From: Mesostigma viride
Taxonomy: Eukaryota > Streptophyta > Mesostigmatophyceae > Mesostigmatales > Mesostigmataceae
NCBI GenBank assembly: GCA_009746045.1
Contig: RPFO01000079.1
Coordinates: 2,976,828-3,040,827 of the forward strand
DNA: 64,000 nucleotides
Reading direction: 5' to 3'
Within the stretch, counting starts at the first letter, position 1; every line of letters starts with the position of its first letter. This document shows positions 62,495 through 64,000 of this stretch, in pieces. Under the pieces are notes generated by a model. That model saw nothing but the letters and a program-made list of their open reading frames with translations. It was not told the origin of the DNA and did no database searches. Made by a program: the position numbers and the translations under genes.

Positions 62495-62659
62495 TTTTGC
62501 GGTGCAGCAGGGCTATTTATTAGGTTCCTCCTGTTAGGAGTTTCCATTGGTCTTATCGTAGTATATAGAGCTTTGACATGGCTCTGTATATAGGTTTATA
62601 GCTGGGCGTTTGCTTTGGTTTGAGTGATCGATTTCACTCTGCTGTAAGTAATTATATTT

Positions 62660-63147
62660 TTAATATGTATAGGACGGTACGACTGGCAGGGTTGCCACCT
62701 GCTCATCGATGTATCCGTGGCTCGGCCGCTCCGCCGGTCGCCACATCCTCCGGGCGGCAGTGGATGCCGGCGCTGCTGCCGCTGCGGCTGAGCGCGCCAA
62801 GTTTGCCTCCTACTACGGCAATGTGGGGCCCCACCGGGTCATCCCCTTTGCATGTCCTTGAGGAGTTTGGGGCCATGGGCCCCAAGATAGCGGAGTTTTT
62901 CCACGAGTGCTGCCAGCGCCGTGAAGACCGCCTCGACCTCGAGGCTGTCAGACCGCCCCGTGGTCTGCCCGCACGTGGTCCTCGTATATTGGCGGCAGCG
63001 CAGTGTCACTCGCCCTCACTCGCACCGTGGCTGTCAGATGTGTTATTCCGCCGCACCCGGGCCGAAGCTTTGTCGCGACCCATGCGGTCTAGATCCCTCC
63101 CAGGCCTGCATGGCATGGGCCGGCAGCGATGTGGCTGCGTGTCGTAG
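62660..63147 (+). pseudogene. LINE 3' end, copy 2, truncated
   Basis: Starts inside the endonuclease motif (CHLLIDVSVARP) and continues FASYYGNVGPHRVIPF and VLEEFGAMGPKIAEFFHECC with frameshifts, in the same orientation as copy 1. It begins after the 3' untranslated tail of copy 1. Confidence 0.6.
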
Positions 63148-63639
63148 TTTTGTGATGTAGTTAGTTGTACCTTGTGCAGCTGGCGTGATCCTTGGATGTC
63201 AGTGTCAGATTCCTATTTCTTCAGGGTTCTTCTTCTTTTCGGGGTTTTCCTTATGTTGCATGCCACTCTCACCACCGTAATTTATCATTCTAATCATTCA
63301 AATATATATAGGAGGGCGGCGGGATCGGTCGCCCCCGCCCTGCGCCCAGGTGCATGGGCTGGGCTAGCTGCGATGGTGGCCGTCTGCGCTGCGATCTCCG
63401 GGACCTGTGCATGACATGCATGTGCCCAAGCCCTTGTACTTAATTATACTATACTTGACATCGATGATCACGTACTTCAGAGAGCTTATCGAAAGAAAGT
63501 AAGTAAATACATGTACACACTAGTGTCTTCCCTGCCTGCGTTCATGAAAAACAACAAAATACCTATGCAGGTATACTACATGCTGTGCTGCCTGGATGGG
63601 TCTGCATGCGAGCTTGAACGATCGGGGGAAGGCTTGGCT

Positions 63640-64000
63640 TCACTCCGTTTGATTCCCTTAAGGGGAGCGTGGGGGCCGCATTCCTGCGCCCCCTCCCCAT
63701 GTGAACCCTTTGTTCATGCTGGTTCCGGCCCTTATAATTACGCCATCGCCCTCCGCCACCAGCTGTTTGCCCCGTAGCCTCTCATCATGGCGCGGGTGCG
63801 TCCTGCGGCAGCTGCGGACGTGCTCTTGATACTACTGGGACGCACTAGCTCCATCGCGTGCATGGGTGGCCAGCAAAACCAGCACCGTGGTTCCTCTTTC
63901 TCCATACCGCTCTCCTCCGGGTGGTGTGTGCCCTGGTTCAGTTCGGTCTTTCCCCACTCCACCAGATGTCACGTGCGATCGAGGACGCGGATGGGGCCGC
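63640..64000 (+). pseudogene. LINE 3' end, copy 3, cut by the window edge
   Basis: Carries YAIALRHQLFAP followed by TAG where copy 1 has CAG (Gln), then ACMGGQQNQ and the FPHS...EDADGA region in shifted frames. Same orientation; it runs off the window. Confidence 0.55.

Noticed and set aside
7372-63777. Reassigned stop codons (TAA/TAG as Gln)
   Set aside because: TAA or TAG occurs at Gln-compatible places in some transposon frames (LINE ORF1 at 7,372; LINE copy 3 versus copy 1). But the transposase TAA sits at a Tyr position, and none of the 33 host exons uses TAA or TAG internally. Simple decay explains it.

Overview
This is a eukaryotic nuclear window, most likely from a green alga or a related plant-lineage protist. 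The evidence is two intron-rich genes that match plant-type families, all introns GT-AG, and an interstitial array of the plant/algal telomere repeat TTTAGGG. No rRNA, tRNA, operon or CRISPR array was seen. The organism call is an inference.

Two host genes stand head to head around a 1.0 kb intergenic gap (49,664-50,702). On the minus strand, one gene runs from 49,663 down to 10,404. I could rebuild it as 26 exons whose phases all join into a 998-residue M16 (pitrilysin/insulinase) zinc metalloprotease of the plant PQQL-like type. It has an HxxEH zinc site in exon 2 and an Arg/Tyr pair in the second half. Its coding sequence is 3.0 kb inside 39.3 kb. On the plus strand, exons from 50,703 to 60,595 encode POP4/Rpp29, the Sm-like protein subunit of RNase P/MRP (about 317 residues, seven exons, one uncertain splice site).

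The rest is intron and intergenic DNA built from tandem repeats and mobile elements. Minisatellites with 4-58 bp units sit close to exons, often within 10-30 bp of a splice site. Many introns also start or end with degenerate tandem copies of the adjoining exon edge and its splice site ('ghost exon edges'); I count about a dozen exon edges in both genes.

Mobile elements in the introns: a hAT-type element (17,311-25,879) interrupted by a 7.0 kb PIF/Harbinger element (18,377-25,410) with TAA target duplications and 1.4 kb inverted arms; a second hAT-type element (38,704-40,089) with a perfect 8-bp target duplication; two short elements with G-tract ends and perfect 8-bp target duplications (35,666-36,419 and 37,079-37,646); a family of small inverted-repeat elements (982-1,375, 2,798-3,809, 27,891-28,424); a tandem-structured element at 32,551-34,957; and a palindromic gag/retropepsin remnant (54,960-56,569). 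LINE debris lies outside the two genes: an ORF1-like fragment at 7,183-8,309 (minus) and three copies of a LINE 3' end with a restriction-like endonuclease motif at 61,770-64,000 (plus).

Region 1-10,403 is downstream of the protease gene and holds only element debris, repeats and one weak candidate terminal exon. Region 60,596-64,000 lies downstream of POP4 and holds LINE debris.
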